A DNA stretch of 64,000 nt from Oscillospiraceae bacterium (GCA_016281125.1 JAEEIA010000017.1:1-64000); one strand, 5' to 3'; numbered from the stretch's first letter, positions 8,042-17,631 are shown. Notes: a model not told the origin generated them from the letters alone. A program made the numbers and translations.

Positions 8042-11000
8042 ATGGCTGTTTATCGTATTTATACCGAGAAAAAGCCGCAATATGCCGTAGAAGCACAGTC
8101 TGTGCTGTCCGACCTGCGCACCGCGCTGCGTCTGGACGTGCAGGGCATCCGCGTGCTGAACCGCTACGACGCCGACCATATTGAAGCGGAGGATTTCCAG
8201 CGTGCAATCCCGACCGTGTTTTCCGAGCCCGCCGTTGACTACGTCTACGAAAAGCTGCCGATGCTCTCAAACCAGGAGCGCGTCTTTGCCGTGGAGTATC
8301 TCCCCGGTCAGTTTGACCAGCGCGCAGATTCCTGTGAGCAATGTATCCAGATTCTGAACGGAAAAGAGCGCTGCCGCGTCCGCAATGCGCGCATCTACAT
8401 CGTTTCCGGTCTGCTGACGGATGCCGAGTTCGACAAGCTCAAGGCATATCTGATCAACCCGGTCGAAAGCCGCGAGGCTTCGCTGGAAACGGTGGAAACG
8501 CTCGATATGAACTATGCGATTCCGGAAACCGTCGAAACGCTGGACGGCTTCACTGCGCTCGATGAAGCAGGCAGAAAGGCGTTCCTTGCAAAGTACGGCC
8601 TCGCAATGGATCTGGACGACGTCGCATTCTGCCAGGCATATTTCCGCGACACCGAGCACCGTGATCCGACAATCACCGAAATCCGCATGATCGACACCTA
8701 CTGGAGCGATCACTGCCGCCACACCACATTCCTGACGACGATCGACAATGTCAAAATCGAAACGCCGTATATCAAGGATACCTATAATGAATACCTCGCA
8801 GCGCGCAAGGCGCTCGGCAGAGAGAAGAAGCCTGTCACGCTCATGGACATGGCAACCATGGCGATGCGCAAGCTGAAGGCGGACGGCAAGATCCCGGCGC
8901 TCGACGAGAGCGAAGAGATCAACGCATGCTCCGTCAAAATCAAGGTTGACACCGACAAGGGGCAGGAGGACTGGATCCTCATGTTCAAGAACGAAACGCA
9001 CAATCACCCGACAGAGATTGAGCCGTTCGGCGGCGCTGCAACCTGTCTGGGCGGTGCAATCCGTGATCCGCTCTCCGGCAGAAGCTACGTCTATCAGGCC
9101 ATGCGCGTGACCGGTGCGGCGAATCCGCTTGTTCCGGTCGCAGATACGATTCCCGGCAAGCTGCCGCAGAGAAAAATCACCGTCGGCGCAGCCAACGGTT
9201 ACAGCTCCTACGGCAACCAGATCGGTCTGGCAACGGGACATGTTTCCGAGGTCTATCATCCGGGCTATGTTGCAAAGCGTCTGGAAATCGGCGCGGTTGT
9301 CGGCGCTGCACCGGCGGAAAATATCCGCAGAGAGCGTCCGGCGCCCGGTGACATCATCATTCTGCTGGGCGGCAAAACCGGCCGCGACGGCTGCGGCGGT
9401 GCAACCGGTTCCTCCAAGTCCCATACGCTGGAATCCCTGACGCACTGCGGTGCAGAGGTTCAGAAGGGCAATCCGCCCGAGGAGCGCAAGCTCCAGCGTC
9501 TGTTCCGCGATCCCGCAGTCACCAAGCTGATCAAGCGCTGCAACGACTTCGGCGCAGGCGGCGTTTCCGTCGCAATCGGTGAGCTGACCGACGGTCTGGA
9601 CATCGACCTCAACGCTGTTCCGAAAAAGTATGACGGCCTGGACGGCACCGAGCTTGCCATCTCCGAATCGCAGGAGCGCATGGCGGTTGTCGTCGCACCG
9701 GAGGATGTGGACGCCTTCATGGCTGCGGCTGCAAAGGAAAACCTCCTCGCAACGGTCGTGGCAAAGGCAACCGATACGAACCGCCTCCGCATGAACTGGA
9801 ACGGCAAGACCATTGTCGATCTCTCCCGCGAATTTCTGAATTCCAACGGCGCAGAAAAGCACACCGACATTGTGGCGGCAGCACCGACCAAAATGCCGGA
9901 GCGCGACGAGCGCTTTGAGGATACCCCGGACGGCTGGCGCGAGCTGATGAGCAGCCTCAATATCTGCTCGCAGAAGGGTCTTGTCGAAAAGTTTGACTCG
10001 ACAATCGGCGCAGGCACCGTCCTGATGCCCTACGGCGGCGTCTATCAGCTGACACCGGCACAGGCCATGGCAGCCAAGATTCCGGTGCTCAAGGGCGAAA
10101 CCTCGACCTGCTCGATCATGGGCTGGGGCTTCAACCCGGTCATTTCCGAGCACTCCCCGTATCACGGTGCAATCTATGCGGTCATCGAATCGGTCGCAAA
10201 GGTCATCGCTGCGGGCGGCTCCTGGCATCAGTGCTGGCTGACCTTCCAGGAGTATTTTGAGCGCACCCAGAACAATCCCAGACGCTGGGGCAAGCCGTTC
10301 TCCGCGCTGCTCGGCGCTTTCCGTGCCCAGCTGGAGCTCTCCTGTGCATCCATCGGCGGCAAGGATTCCATGTCCGGCACCTTTGAAAATATCGACGTCC
10401 CGCCGACTCTCGTTTCCTTTGCGGTTTCCACAGCGGATACCAAGCGCGTGATCTCCACCGAGTTCAAGGAGGCCGGCAGCACGGTCATCCGGATTGCGCC
10501 GGAGTATTCCAGCAGCGGTCTGCCGAACTGGGAGAGCGTCCGTGCAGTATTTGATCAGGTTGAAAAGTTGATCTCCGACGGCAGAGCCAAGGCAATCTGG
10601 TCCGTCGAAAACGGCGGCGTCGCAGAGGGTCTTGCAAAGATGGCATTCGGCAACCACATCGGCTTTGAATTCACCAAGGTGCTGCCGGAGCGCGTCCTCT
10701 TTGATCCGTGCGCGGGTTCGTTCATCATCGAACTGAACGGCGCTGCCAAGCCCGGCGAGGAGGTCATCGGCAGAACGACCGAACAGTACAAGATTTTCAG
10801 CGATACGCAGACGATCAGCCTCGACACGCTCCAGAAGGCGTGGGAGGGCAAGCTCGAATCTGTATTCCCCTGCCGCATCAAGACCGCATTTGCAACCATC
10901 GAGGCCTATTCGCACAAGGCCGCGACGCGTCCTGCACCGGCTGTCAAGACCGCAAAGCCGCGCGTGCTGATTCCGGTGTTCCCGGGCACAAACTGCGAAT

Positions 11001-11755
11001 ACGATACCGCAAGAGCATTTGAGCGCGCAGGCGCCGTGCCGGAAATCCTTGTCGTGCGCAATCTCTCCGCAAATGACATTGAGCAGTCCGTGGAGGCTGC
11101 GGTCAAGCTGATTGAGAATTCCCAGATGATTATGATTCCGGGCGGCTTCTCCGGCGGTGACGAGCCGGACGGCTCCGGCAAGTTCATCACGGCATTCTTC
11201 CGCAACCCGAAGGTCACGGAGGCTGTGCATAACCTGCTGAAAAACCGCGACGGCCTGATGCTCGGCATCTGCAACGGCTTCCAGGCGCTCGTCAAGCTGG
11301 GCCTTGTCCCCTACGGCGAAATCACCGACATGAGCGAGAATTCCCCGACGCTGACGTTCAACACGATTGCGCGCCACCAGAGCATGATGGTCACCACGCG
11401 CATTGCGTCGAACAAATCGCCGTGGCTGGCTGCCTGCGAGGTCGGCGACCTGCACACGATCCCGATTTCCCACGGCGAAGGCAGATTCATCGCCTCCGGC
11501 TCGCTGCTCCAGCGCATGGCAAACAACGGCCAGATCGCAACACAGTATGTTGATCTCTCCGGACGTCCGACCATGGACATCCGCTTCAATCCGAACGGCT
11601 CTGTGGACGCGATTGAGGGCATCACCTCGCCAGACGGCAGAGTGCTCGGCAAAATGGGACACAGCGAGCGTATCGGCGAGCTGGTCTGCAAGAACGTACC
11701 GGGTGAAAAGGATCAGAAGATCTTTGAAAGCGGCGTCAGATATTTTGCTGACTGA
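8042..11755 (+). CDS. purL: Phosphoribosylformylglycinamidine synthase, single-chain type
   Basis: The 1237-residue enzyme converts FGAR, glutamine and ATP to FGAM in purine synthesis. It combines a PurS-like N-terminal region, the two AIR-synthase-like halves (DTYWSDHCRHTTF, FKNETHNHPTEIEPFGGAAT, GDIIILLGG and others) and a C-terminal class-I glutaminase with PGTNCEYD and the nucleophile cysteine in GICNGFQ at about residue 1077. Many Firmicutes split this into PurS, PurL and PurQ; this is the fused clostridial form. The start at 8042 is chosen for CTGGAGG at good spacing; the upstream ATG at 8018 has none. It has its own promoter and terminator, and no other pur genes are adjacent. Confidence 0.95.
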   Translation: MAVYRIYTEKKPQYAVEAQSVLSDLRTALRLDVQGIRVLNRYDADHIEAEDFQRAIPTVFSEPAVDYVYEKLPMLSNQERVFAVEYLPGQFDQRADSCEQCIQILNGKERCRVRNARIYIVSGLLTDAEFDKLKAYLINPVESREASLETVETLDMNYAIPETVETLDGFTALDEAGRKAFLAKYGLAMDLDDVAFCQAYFRDTEHRDPTITEIRMIDTYWSDHCRHTTFLTTIDNVKIETPYIKDTYNEYLAARKALGREKKPVTLMDMATMAMRKLKADGKIPALDESEEINACSVKIKVDTDKGQEDWILMFKNETHNHPTEIEPFGGAATCLGGAIRDPLSGRSYVYQAMRVTGAANPLVPVADTIPGKLPQRKITVGAANGYSSYGNQIGLATGHVSEVYHPGYVAKRLEIGAVVGAAPAENIRRERPAPGDIIILLGGKTGRDGCGGATGSSKSHTLESLTHCGAEVQKGNPPEERKLQRLFRDPAVTKLIKRCNDFGAGGVSVAIGELTDGLDIDLNAVPKKYDGLDGTELAISESQERMAVVVAPEDVDAFMAAAAKENLLATVVAKATDTNRLRMNWNGKTIVDLSREFLNSNGAEKHTDIVAAAPTKMPERDERFEDTPDGWRELMSSLNICSQKGLVEKFDSTIGAGTVLMPYGGVYQLTPAQAMAAKIPVLKGETSTCSIMGWGFNPVISEHSPYHGAIYAVIESVAKVIAAGGSWHQCWLTFQEYFERTQNNPRRWGKPFSALLGAFRAQLELSCASIGGKDSMSGTFENIDVPPTLVSFAVSTADTKRVISTEFKEAGSTVIRIAPEYSSSGLPNWESVRAVFDQVEKLISDGRAKAIWSVENGGVAEGLAKMAFGNHIGFEFTKVLPERVLFDPCAGSFIIELNGAAKPGEEVIGRTTEQYKIFSDTQTISLDTLQKAWEGKLESVFPCRIKTAFATIEAYSHKAATRPAPAVKTAKPRVLIPVFPGTNCEYDTARAFERAGAVPEILVVRNLSANDIEQSVEAAVKLIENSQMIMIPGGFSGGDEPDGSGKFITAFFRNPKVTEAVHNLLKNRDGLMLGICNGFQALVKLGLVPYGEITDMSENSPTLTFNTIARHQSMMVTTRIASNKSPWLAACEVGDLHTIPISHGEGRFIASGSLLQRMANNGQIATQYVDLSGRPTMDIRFNPNGSVDAIEGITSPDGRVLGKMGHSERIGELVCKNVPGEKDQKIFESGVRYFAD

Positions 11756-11764
11756 TGACAAAAC

Positions 11765-11799
11765 AACCGTCCCTCCGGCTCCGCGCCGGAAGGACGGTT
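11765..11799 (+). terminator. Intrinsic terminator of purL
   Basis: Arms AACCGTCC and GGACGGTT with an inner CCGGC/GCCGG stem, followed by TTCTGT. Confidence 0.8.
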
Positions 11800-11827
11800 T
11801 TCTGTATCATCAGAACCTGCATTGATA

Positions 11828-11867
11828 AAAAGAGCGCTGCTGTACTGTTTGTACAGCAGTGCTCTTT
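11828..11867 (-). terminator. Terminator of array gene 1
   Basis: Arms AAAAGAGCGCTGCTGTAC and GTACAGCAGTGCTCTTT. It is a variant of the hairpin that ends every gene of the array. Confidence 0.8.
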
Positions 11868-11888
11868 GTTGTATTCACTGAAAAGAAA

Positions 11889-13010
11889 TCAGCGATAATA
11901 GTAAGCAAGCCAGCAATTCGTATACGGAGAATACGTTGCATTGTGCTTGTACAGTCCGCACTGACCCCATTTTGAGGTCACAGTGATTGTAGAACCGGAT
12001 ACAGAATTAATGACAGCAGAATGCTGAAGGGCATTATTGCTGTTAGAGAAATATGTCATCTTGCGGTTCGCAGCGGCAACGCTCGTCCGTTTGTAACTTC
12101 CGTCCTTCCAGTATGCGCTCGGATCATTGATCCACTTATCATTGCTTGTAGACTGTTGATACCACGCATAGGAATGGCAGTTATATTTTCCGGAAGCTAA
12201 TGCCAACAGTTCTGCATTCGGATAAGCAGCAGTATATTGCAGAGTAATTTTCATTCTCTGCCAGAACGAAAGCGGCTCGGATGAATTCAAGTATGCGGCA
12301 ACAGCGGTTCCTTTCGGCGTATAGACATATGTGATGGTTGCACTGTCCCGAACTGACTGCATGTCATTCAGAATGGTGCTGTCCTTGCAATTCTTCTCAG
12401 TCAGATCGAACAGAAGACTGTTTGTAAACTCACCGTACACAGGAGAAGCAACCTTATCCTCCATCTTGGATGCAACATTCTTGACGAATCTGCACTTGTC
12501 CTTCTTGCTGAACTTGGTCGTGACAAAGTCCTGTGCCAGCAGAACTTCCATGTTGGTCAGTCTGAACACATCGTCATCAGCGGATGCGTCGGTCAGAACT
12601 TCCTCATCACAATACTTGTCCAGCAGCACAGTGGCAACGTCATCACGGTCAGCCAACTCCTGCACGCCGTTAAAGGTGTCCATCATCAGATCCACGCCGA
12701 CCTGAACATCTTCAAAAGCATAAATGTCATAGAAATAAGGATAATCGAGAACAGCCTCAACAAGTGCGTCGGTCGTCATGCGATCCAGCATGTACTGCGG
12801 CAGCTGAAGCATCTCACCGTTCGCTGCACGATCCTCAGAAGTCTGGAATGCCTTGGACAGAATCACGCGGTTGTAAAAGCTCTCCGCAGTTGTATAGTCC
12901 TTAATTGTGTAATCCATCGGTTTCTCAGCAGCAGCAGCGGAAAACGGTGCGGTGGTTACGGTCAGAACAGTGAGAACAGATGTTACGATTGATACGAGTT
13001 TTTGTTTCAT
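11889..13010 (-). CDS. Secreted CHSYAW-motif protein, array paralogue 1 of 6
   Basis: The mature start is MKQKLVSIV at 13010, set by AAAAGGAGTAAG 5 bases upstream; a frame extending to 13049 lacks this. The 373-residue protein has a signal peptide cut near SAAAAEK (about 28-30). An N-terminal domain (about 33-235) follows, with DYTIKDYTTAESFYNR, MLDRMTTDALVEAVLDYP, FNGVQELADRDDVA and ASPVYGEFT segments conserved in all six copies. A variable linker (TPKGT...SSEPL) leads to a C-terminal domain with NCHSYAW (Cys278), QHSAV (His330) and SKWGQCGLYKH. The Cys and His order suggests a papain/NlpC-like hydrolase fold; this is inference. It belongs to the short clade with paralogues 2 and 6. Function unknown. 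Confidence 0.85.
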   Translation of the reverse strand: MKQKLVSIVTSVLTVLTVTTAPFSAAAAEKPMDYTIKDYTTAESFYNRVILSKAFQTSEDRAANGEMLQLPQYMLDRMTTDALVEAVLDYPYFYDIYAFEDVQVGVDLMMDTFNGVQELADRDDVATVLLDKYCDEEVLTDASADDDVFRLTNMEVLLAQDFVTTKFSKKDKCRFVKNVASKMEDKVASPVYGEFTNSLLFDLTEKNCKDSTILNDMQSVRDSATITYVYTPKGTAVAAYLNSSEPLSFWQRMKITLQYTAAYPNAELLALASGKYNCHSYAWYQQSTSNDKWINDPSAYWKDGSYKRTSVAAANRKMTYFSNSNNALQHSAVINSVSGSTITVTSKWGQCGLYKHNATYSPYTNCWLAYYYR

Positions 13011-13059
13011 TTTCTTACTCCTTTTTTCATAATTCATCCGAAGATACATTGCGCAATAT

Positions 13060-13074
13060 TCAACCGGATGTATA
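13060..13074 (-). promoter_or_regulatory. Conserved TATACATCCGGTTGA box, array gene 1
   Basis: The 15-base box directly follows the -10 and recurs at the same place before all six array genes. It may be an operator or a 5' UTR signal. Confidence 0.55.
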
Positions 13075-13075
13075 T

Positions 13076-13104
13076 ATTATATCAGATTATCCGCAGATTG
13101 TCAA
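13076..13104 (-). promoter_or_regulatory. Sigma-A promoter of array gene 1
   Basis: Minus strand TTGACA, 17 bases, TATAAT: a consensus promoter. Confidence 0.85.
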
Positions 13105-13329
13105 CTTTTTCGGACGATTATTCACCGTTTTATCTTGTTAGCAGCAAGATATTTTTAACCGTAGCAGAATAGGTGAAAATCACCTGTGATAGATTATGTT
13201 AAAACTGCGCATAATAAATACGCATACAAATTTCCGGGTATTTTCCACAAAGATGAACGCACATTATTGTTAAATCTGCGACGCCGATACAACAAATTGT
13301 ATAGACATGTCCATATCCAAACAGAGAGA
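13105..13329 (-). promoter_or_regulatory. Upstream control region of array gene 1
   Basis: On the minus strand, moving away from the promoter, it holds CAAGATAAAAC (13127-13137), TTTTAACA (13197-13204) and ATACAATTTGTTGTA (13288-13302). Related boxes occur at matching distances before the other paralogues. No gene is seen in this 225-base stretch. Confidence 0.45.
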
Positions 13330-13331
13330 AA

Positions 13332-13368
13332 AAGAGAGCTGCTGCGTGGTGCAGCAACTCTCTTTGCT
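13332..13368 (-). terminator. Terminator of array gene 2
   Basis: Arms AGAGAGCTGCTGC and GCAGCAACTCTCT around a GTGGT-like loop; the same hairpin type as the other array genes. Confidence 0.8.
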
Positions 13369-13385
13369 TGTTGTAAGCTGACGAA

Positions 13386-14492
13386 TCAGCGGCAGTAATA
13401 CTTCAGAATGTTGCAGTAGGTATACGGGCAGTTGCGCGTCGTGTGACGATATACTCCATACGGACCCCACTTGGATTCCAGTGTCACAGCACCATATGCC
13501 GAAACGACAATCGCGGAGTGTTCAGGAGAATTGCCGGAGAAGAATTCGAGCTTGCGGCCGCCGGAAATCATGGACGTTTCATGATAGCTGCCATCGTTCC
13601 AATATGCGCTCGGATTCGGCATCCAGTGATTATTACTGGTTGAGGTCGAGTAGAACGCATAGGAATGGCAGTTATATTTGCCGGATGCGCTGCGGTATCT
13701 CGTTGCGGTCGGGTATTGGCTGTCAGCATATCTGTTCATATCATTGATTTCAGACTGTGTAAACGGCTCCGACGACGATTGCGTTGTAGAAACTCTTGTA
13801 CCGTTCGGTGTCTTCACATATGCGCCATCTCTGACCTTCTCCATATTCTTCTGGAGAGCGCTGTCCTTGGTATTTTCCGCGGTCAGCTCAAACATCAGGT
13901 TACTGGTGTATTCACCGTACACCGGAGAAGCAGCCTTGTCCGCCAGCTTTGAAGCGACTGTCTTGGTGTACTTGGACTTCTCTTTCTTGGAGAGCTTCGT
14001 CGTAACAAAGTTCTGAGAAAGCAGGATTTCCATGTTGGTCAGTCTGAACACATCCTCATCCGCAGATGCGTCTGTCAGAACTTCCTCATCGCAATACTTG
14101 TCCAGAAGAACGGATGCAACGTCATCACGGTCAGCCAGTTCCTGCACGCCGTTGAAGTGCTCCATCATCAGATCAAAGCCGTCCTGTGCATTGTCAAATG
14201 CATAGACATCGCAGAAGAACGGATAATCAAGAACAGCCTCAGCCAGTGCATCGGTTGTCATGCGATCCAGCATATACTGCGGCAGCTGAAGCATTTCACC
14301 GCGCGCAATGCGATCATCGGACTGCTGCCAGGACTTGGACAGAACCACGCGGTTATAGAAACTCTCTGCGGTGGTGTAATCCTTGATTGTGTAGTCCGCC
14401 GGCTTCTCAGAAGCTGCTGCGGAGAACGGAACGGTTGTTGCTGCGAAAACGGTGAGTACAGATGTGATGATTGCTGCGATGTTGTGTTTCAT
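13386..14492 (-). CDS. Secreted CHSYAF-motif protein, array paralogue 2 of 6
   Basis: The 368-residue protein starts MKHNIAAIITSV with AAAAAGGAGTATC upstream. Its signal peptide ends near SAAASEK and the conserved N-terminal domain follows. The C-terminal domain has NCHSYAF (Cys275; the others have W), PEHSAIVV and SKWGPYGVYRH. This copy lacks the YPNGFPIH insertion of paralogues 3 to 5. Its N-terminal domain is as well conserved as in its neighbours, while the linker and C-terminal region differ most, which suggests selection for diversity in the C-terminal part. Separate promoter and terminator show it is not co-transcribed. Function unknown. Confidence 0.85.
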   Translation of the reverse strand: MKHNIAAIITSVLTVFAATTVPFSAAASEKPADYTIKDYTTAESFYNRVVLSKSWQQSDDRIARGEMLQLPQYMLDRMTTDALAEAVLDYPFFCDVYAFDNAQDGFDLMMEHFNGVQELADRDDVASVLLDKYCDEEVLTDASADEDVFRLTNMEILLSQNFVTTKLSKKEKSKYTKTVASKLADKAASPVYGEYTSNLMFELTAENTKDSALQKNMEKVRDGAYVKTPNGTRVSTTQSSSEPFTQSEINDMNRYADSQYPTATRYRSASGKYNCHSYAFYSTSTSNNHWMPNPSAYWNDGSYHETSMISGGRKLEFFSGNSPEHSAIVVSAYGAVTLESKWGPYGVYRHTTRNCPYTYCNILKYYCR

Positions 14493-14542
14493 TTGAGATA
14501 CTCCTTTTTCTTATTATATCCTGAGTTTATCATGCGCACGAT

Positions 14543-14557
14543 TCAACCGGATGTATA
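14543..14557 (-). promoter_or_regulatory. Conserved TATACATCCGGTTGA box, array gene 2
   Basis: Identical to the box before genes 1, 3, 4 and 5, placed directly after the -10. Confidence 0.55.
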
Positions 14558-14558
14558 C

Positions 14559-14587
14559 ATTATAGCAAATCGCTTCAAAAATGTCAA
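14559..14587 (-). promoter_or_regulatory. Sigma-A promoter of array gene 2
   Basis: Minus strand TTGACA, 17 bases, TATAAT. Confidence 0.85.
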
Positions 14588-14840
14588 TAGTCTGCGATAT
14601 CTTTTATAGTTTTATCTTGCTTCGCCCGTCAATTCTCGGAATAAAAGTAGAAACGAAGAAAACGTGTGTTCATGTCGTTCTGTTAAATATAAGAATATTG
14701 CGATTCTGAACAAATTCCTGAAATTATTCACACATGTGGCGCTGACAGTTTCTTCCGCTTCACTGCTGATATATAACAAACTGTACAATCATACCGGCAG
14801 CGCAGCTCCGCCCCGACAGGTATCGCCGCTGATAATCTGC
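14588..14840 (-). promoter_or_regulatory. Upstream control region of array gene 2
   Basis: Boxes on the minus strand: GCAAGATAAAAC (14609-14620), CTTATATTTAACA (14681-14693) and TGTACAGTTTGTTATA (14772-14787). They stand about 25, 100 and 185 bases above the -35. The remaining AT-rich sequence is not conserved, and no gene is seen. Confidence 0.5.
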
Positions 14841-14845
14841 ATAAA

Positions 14846-14880
14846 AAAGAGAGTCGCTGCAAGGTGCAGCAACTCTCTTT
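14846..14880 (-). terminator. Terminator of array gene 3
   Basis: Arms AAAGAGAGTCGCTGC and GCAGCAACTCTCTTT. Confidence 0.82.
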
Positions 14881-14896
14881 GATGCATTGGTGCAAA

Positions 14897-16036
14897 TTAT
14901 GCGCGCTGGAAGAAACCGAGGCAGTAGTAGGTGTACGGGCTGTCGTTCCAGACGTGACGATACAGACCGCAGGAACCCCACTTAGATCTCATTGTGAGCA
15001 CATTGTTGGAGTAAGAGTAAACAATCGCGGAGTGGATCGGGAAGCCGTTCGGATACTCCGGGCTGTTCTTTGCGATGTAAACAGCCTTACGGCCGGAAAC
15101 GATCGAATTTGCGCCGACATAGCTGCCGTCATTGACATACGCAACCGGATTGTTCATCCAGTGCTTGTTGCTGGAAGAAGTAGAATACCATGCATAGGAA
15201 TGGCAGTTGTACTTTTTGGATGCGCTGCGCAGTTTTACTGCATTCGGATACGCCGAAGCACAAGAAGCGTCGTAGGAGTTGATCTGAGCCTGTGTCAGCG
15301 GCTCGGTATCATTCGCAATGGTGGGAACCTGCGTACCGTTCGGGGTCGTGACATAGGAAGAATATCCGCGATCTCTTGCCTCAGCCATGTCGCTCAGGAG
15401 CGCGCTGTCTGCGGAATTGTTCTCCAGCAGATCGAACAGCAGACCATTGGTGTATTCACCGTACACCGGAGAAGCAACCTTCTCTTCCATCTTGGAAGCG
15501 ACGGTCTTCACGAACTTGCACTTTTCCTTCTTGCTGAACTTGGTCGTAACGAAATCCTGGGACATCAGAATCTCCATGTTGGTCAGTCTGAGCACATCAG
15601 AGTCAGCAGCAGCGTCCGTCAGGACCTCTTCGTCGCAGTACTTGTCAAGCAGAACGGATGCAACGTCATCACGGTCAGCCAGCTCCTGCACGCCGTTGAA
15701 GTGTTCCATCATCAGATCGACACCGACCTGAACATCATCGAACGCATAAACGTCGCAGAAGAAAGGATAATCCAGAACCGCCTCAACCAGGGCATCGGTC
15801 GTCAAGCGGTCAACCAGGTATGCCGGCAGCTGAACCATTTCGCCGCGCTCTGCACGGTCTACGGTCTGCTGCCACGCCTTGGAAAGAACAACACGATTGT
15901 AGAAGCTCTCTGCGGTCGTGTAATCTTTGATCGTGTAGTCCGCTGCCTTGTCAGCTGCCATTGCAGAGAACGGAGCGGATGTGACGGTCAGAACAGTGAG
16001 AACAGATGTTACGATTGATACAATTTTGTGCTTCAT
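14897..16036 (-). CDS. Secreted CHSYAW-motif protein, array paralogue 3 of 6
   Basis: The start is MKHKIVSIV at 16036, with AAGGAGTATCTCA before it; the longer frame to 16054 overlaps this site. The 379-residue protein has a signal peptide ending near SAMAADK and the conserved N-terminal domain. The C-terminal domain has NCHSYAW (Cys278), then SPEYPNGFPIHSAIVYSYS and SKWGSCGLYRH. The YPNGFPIH insertion places it in the long clade with paralogues 4 and 5. It ends in GFFQRA; paralogue 5 ends similarly in GFKRA. Candidate Cys-His hydrolase by motif order only; the target is unknown. Confidence 0.85.
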   Translation of the reverse strand: MKHKIVSIVTSVLTVLTVTSAPFSAMAADKAADYTIKDYTTAESFYNRVVLSKAWQQTVDRAERGEMVQLPAYLVDRLTTDALVEAVLDYPFFCDVYAFDDVQVGVDLMMEHFNGVQELADRDDVASVLLDKYCDEEVLTDAAADSDVLRLTNMEILMSQDFVTTKFSKKEKCKFVKTVASKMEEKVASPVYGEYTNGLLFDLLENNSADSALLSDMAEARDRGYSSYVTTPNGTQVPTIANDTEPLTQAQINSYDASCASAYPNAVKLRSASKKYNCHSYAWYSTSSSNKHWMNNPVAYVNDGSYVGANSIVSGRKAVYIAKNSPEYPNGFPIHSAIVYSYSNNVLTMRSKWGSCGLYRHVWNDSPYTYYCLGFFQRA

Positions 16037-16104
16037 TGAGATACTCCTTATCATATTTTTTCATAATATTGCTATGCTTCATCCCGTGTTTTATTGGCCA
16101 ATAA

Positions 16105-16119
16105 TCAACCGGATGTATA
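16105..16119 (-). promoter_or_regulatory. Conserved TATACATCCGGTTGA box, array gene 3
   Basis: Same 15 bases and position relative to the -10 as in the other array genes. Confidence 0.55.
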
Positions 16120-16120
16120 T

Positions 16121-16149
16121 ATCATACCAGATTTTTTTAGAAATGTCAA
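16121..16149 (-). promoter_or_regulatory. Sigma-A promoter of array gene 3
   Basis: Minus strand TTGACA, 17 bases, TATGAT. Confidence 0.85.
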
Positions 16150-16428
16150 TAGCATTCGGCTTTTTTCTATTGTTTTATCTTGCCATATGTCATGACACGC
16201 GAAAAAACATGTATCATCAGATAATACATGCATTCCAAATTCATGTTAAATATAACATCGTTGCTCTTGACATACACTCTTTATTATTTTACTTCCACGG
16301 GGATCTGCAATTCGCCCAGATTCGCACCTGATAAATAACAAATAGTACAGTTCGCGCAAGGCATAATCCGCGTCGAAAAAGGCAAAATCATCCTATTTTT
16401 CAACAAGCCCGCTTCAGACATGCAAAAC
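16150..16428 (-). promoter_or_regulatory. Upstream control region of array gene 3
   Basis: Minus-strand boxes GCAAGATAAAAC (16172-16183), TTATATTTAACA (16244-16255) and CTGTACTATTTGTTATT (16334-16350). No gene is seen in this stretch. Confidence 0.5.
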
Positions 16429-16463
16429 AAAAGAGAGCTGCCGCAAATACAGCAACTCTCTTT
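16429..16463 (-). terminator. Terminator of array gene 4
   Basis: Arms AAAGAGAGCTG and CAGCAACTCTCTTT, with a two-base bulge. Confidence 0.8.
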
Positions 16464-16482
16464 GAATCATGTATGCAAATAA

Positions 16483-17631
16483 TCAGCGAACAGCAAAAGC
16501 AAGGTAATAATAGGAATACGGGCAGTTGGACCAAGTGTGACGGTACAGACCGAACTGTCCCCACTTGGACTGAAGAACAAGTGAACCAGTTGTTCCGCTA
16601 TACGAATATACGTTTGCAGAATGCATCGGATAACCGTTCGGATATTTCGGGCTATTATATGCACGATAAAGCACCTTCGAACCGACATTGTTGTTTTGTG
16701 TCCAATGATAGCTTCCGTCATTGATGTATGCATACGGTTCACTCAGCCAGATATTATTGCTCGTAGACTGAGAATACCATGCATAGGAATGGCAGTTATA
16801 CCTTGCAGATGCGCTGCGAAGTTTTGTAGCGGCCGAATAATAGGTTTGACAATATCCATCATATTCACTGATCTGTGTCTGCGAAAGCGGCTCAACATTA
16901 GACGCTCTTCCCTGAACAGGCGACCCATTCGGTGTGTAAACCGTGACCAGGAACGATTCGCCATCCTTGACCTCATTCAGATTCTTCAGGAAATTGCCAT
17001 CCTTGAAATTCTCCTCAGCCAGATCAAACAGCAGATTGTTGGTGAATTCACCGTAAACCGGAGAAGCAGCCTTGTCTTCCATCTTGGAAGCAACCGCCTT
17101 AACGAACTTGTTCTTCTCCTTCTTGCTGAGCTTCGCCGTGAAGAAGTCCTGGGTGAGAAGAATCTCCATATTAGTCAGCCTGAACACTTCACCGTCCGCA
17201 GACGCTTCATCCGTCAGAACCTCCTCGCCGCAGTACTTATCCAGCAGAACAGAAGCGACGTCATCACGGTCAGCCAGCTCCTGCACGCCGTTGAAGTGCT
17301 CCATCATCAGATCAAAACCGTCCTGAACATCGTCGAATGCATAAACATCATTGAAGTAAGGGAAATCGAGAACCGCCTCAGCCAGTGCGTCAGTCGTCAT
17401 GCGATCCAGCATGTACTGCGGCAGCTGGAGCATTTCGCCGCGCTCGGCACGATCCTCAGAGGTCTGGAATGCCTTGGACAGAACCACACGGCTATAAAAA
17501 CTCTCTGCTGTAGTGTAATCCTTGATTGTGTAATCTGCCGTTTTTTCAGCTGCGGAGGCAGCGAACGGCGCAGTTGTTACGGTCAGTACAGAAAGTACAG
17601 AAGCAACGATTGATACAAGTCTTTGTTTCAT
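16483..17631 (-). CDS. Secreted CHSYAW-motif protein, array paralogue 4 of 6
   Basis: The 382-residue protein starts MKQRLVSIV with ACAAGGAGTATC upstream. The signal peptide ends near AASAAEK. The conserved N-terminal domain has one extra residue in the acidic LTDEASADGEVFRL stretch. The C-terminal domain has NCHSYAW (Cys280), YPNGYPMHSANVYSYS (His337) and SKWGQFGLYRH. The loop before SKWG is two residues longer (GTTGSLVL) than in its long-clade neighbours. It has its own consensus promoter and hairpin terminator. Function unknown. Confidence 0.85.
   Translation of the reverse strand: MKQRLVSIVASVLSVLTVTTAPFAASAAEKTADYTIKDYTTAESFYSRVVLSKAFQTSEDRAERGEMLQLPQYMLDRMTTDALAEAVLDFPYFNDVYAFDDVQDGFDLMMEHFNGVQELADRDDVASVLLDKYCGEEVLTDEASADGEVFRLTNMEILLTQDFFTAKLSKKEKNKFVKAVASKMEDKAASPVYGEFTNNLLFDLAEENFKDGNFLKNLNEVKDGESFLVTVYTPNGSPVQGRASNVEPLSQTQISEYDGYCQTYYSAATKLRSASARYNCHSYAWYSQSTSNNIWLSEPYAYINDGSYHWTQNNNVGSKVLYRAYNSPKYPNGYPMHSANVYSYSGTTGSLVLQSKWGQFGLYRHTWSNCPYSYYYLAFAVR

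Noticed and set aside
8267-11761. A 1164-codon open frame on the minus strand opposite purL
   Set aside because: It mirrors purL exactly, has atypical composition (Arg/His/Cys rich) and no start signal. It arises from the codon bias of the true gene. The same holds for long frames opposite the TetM-like gene, DUF4317, the PBP gene and polC.
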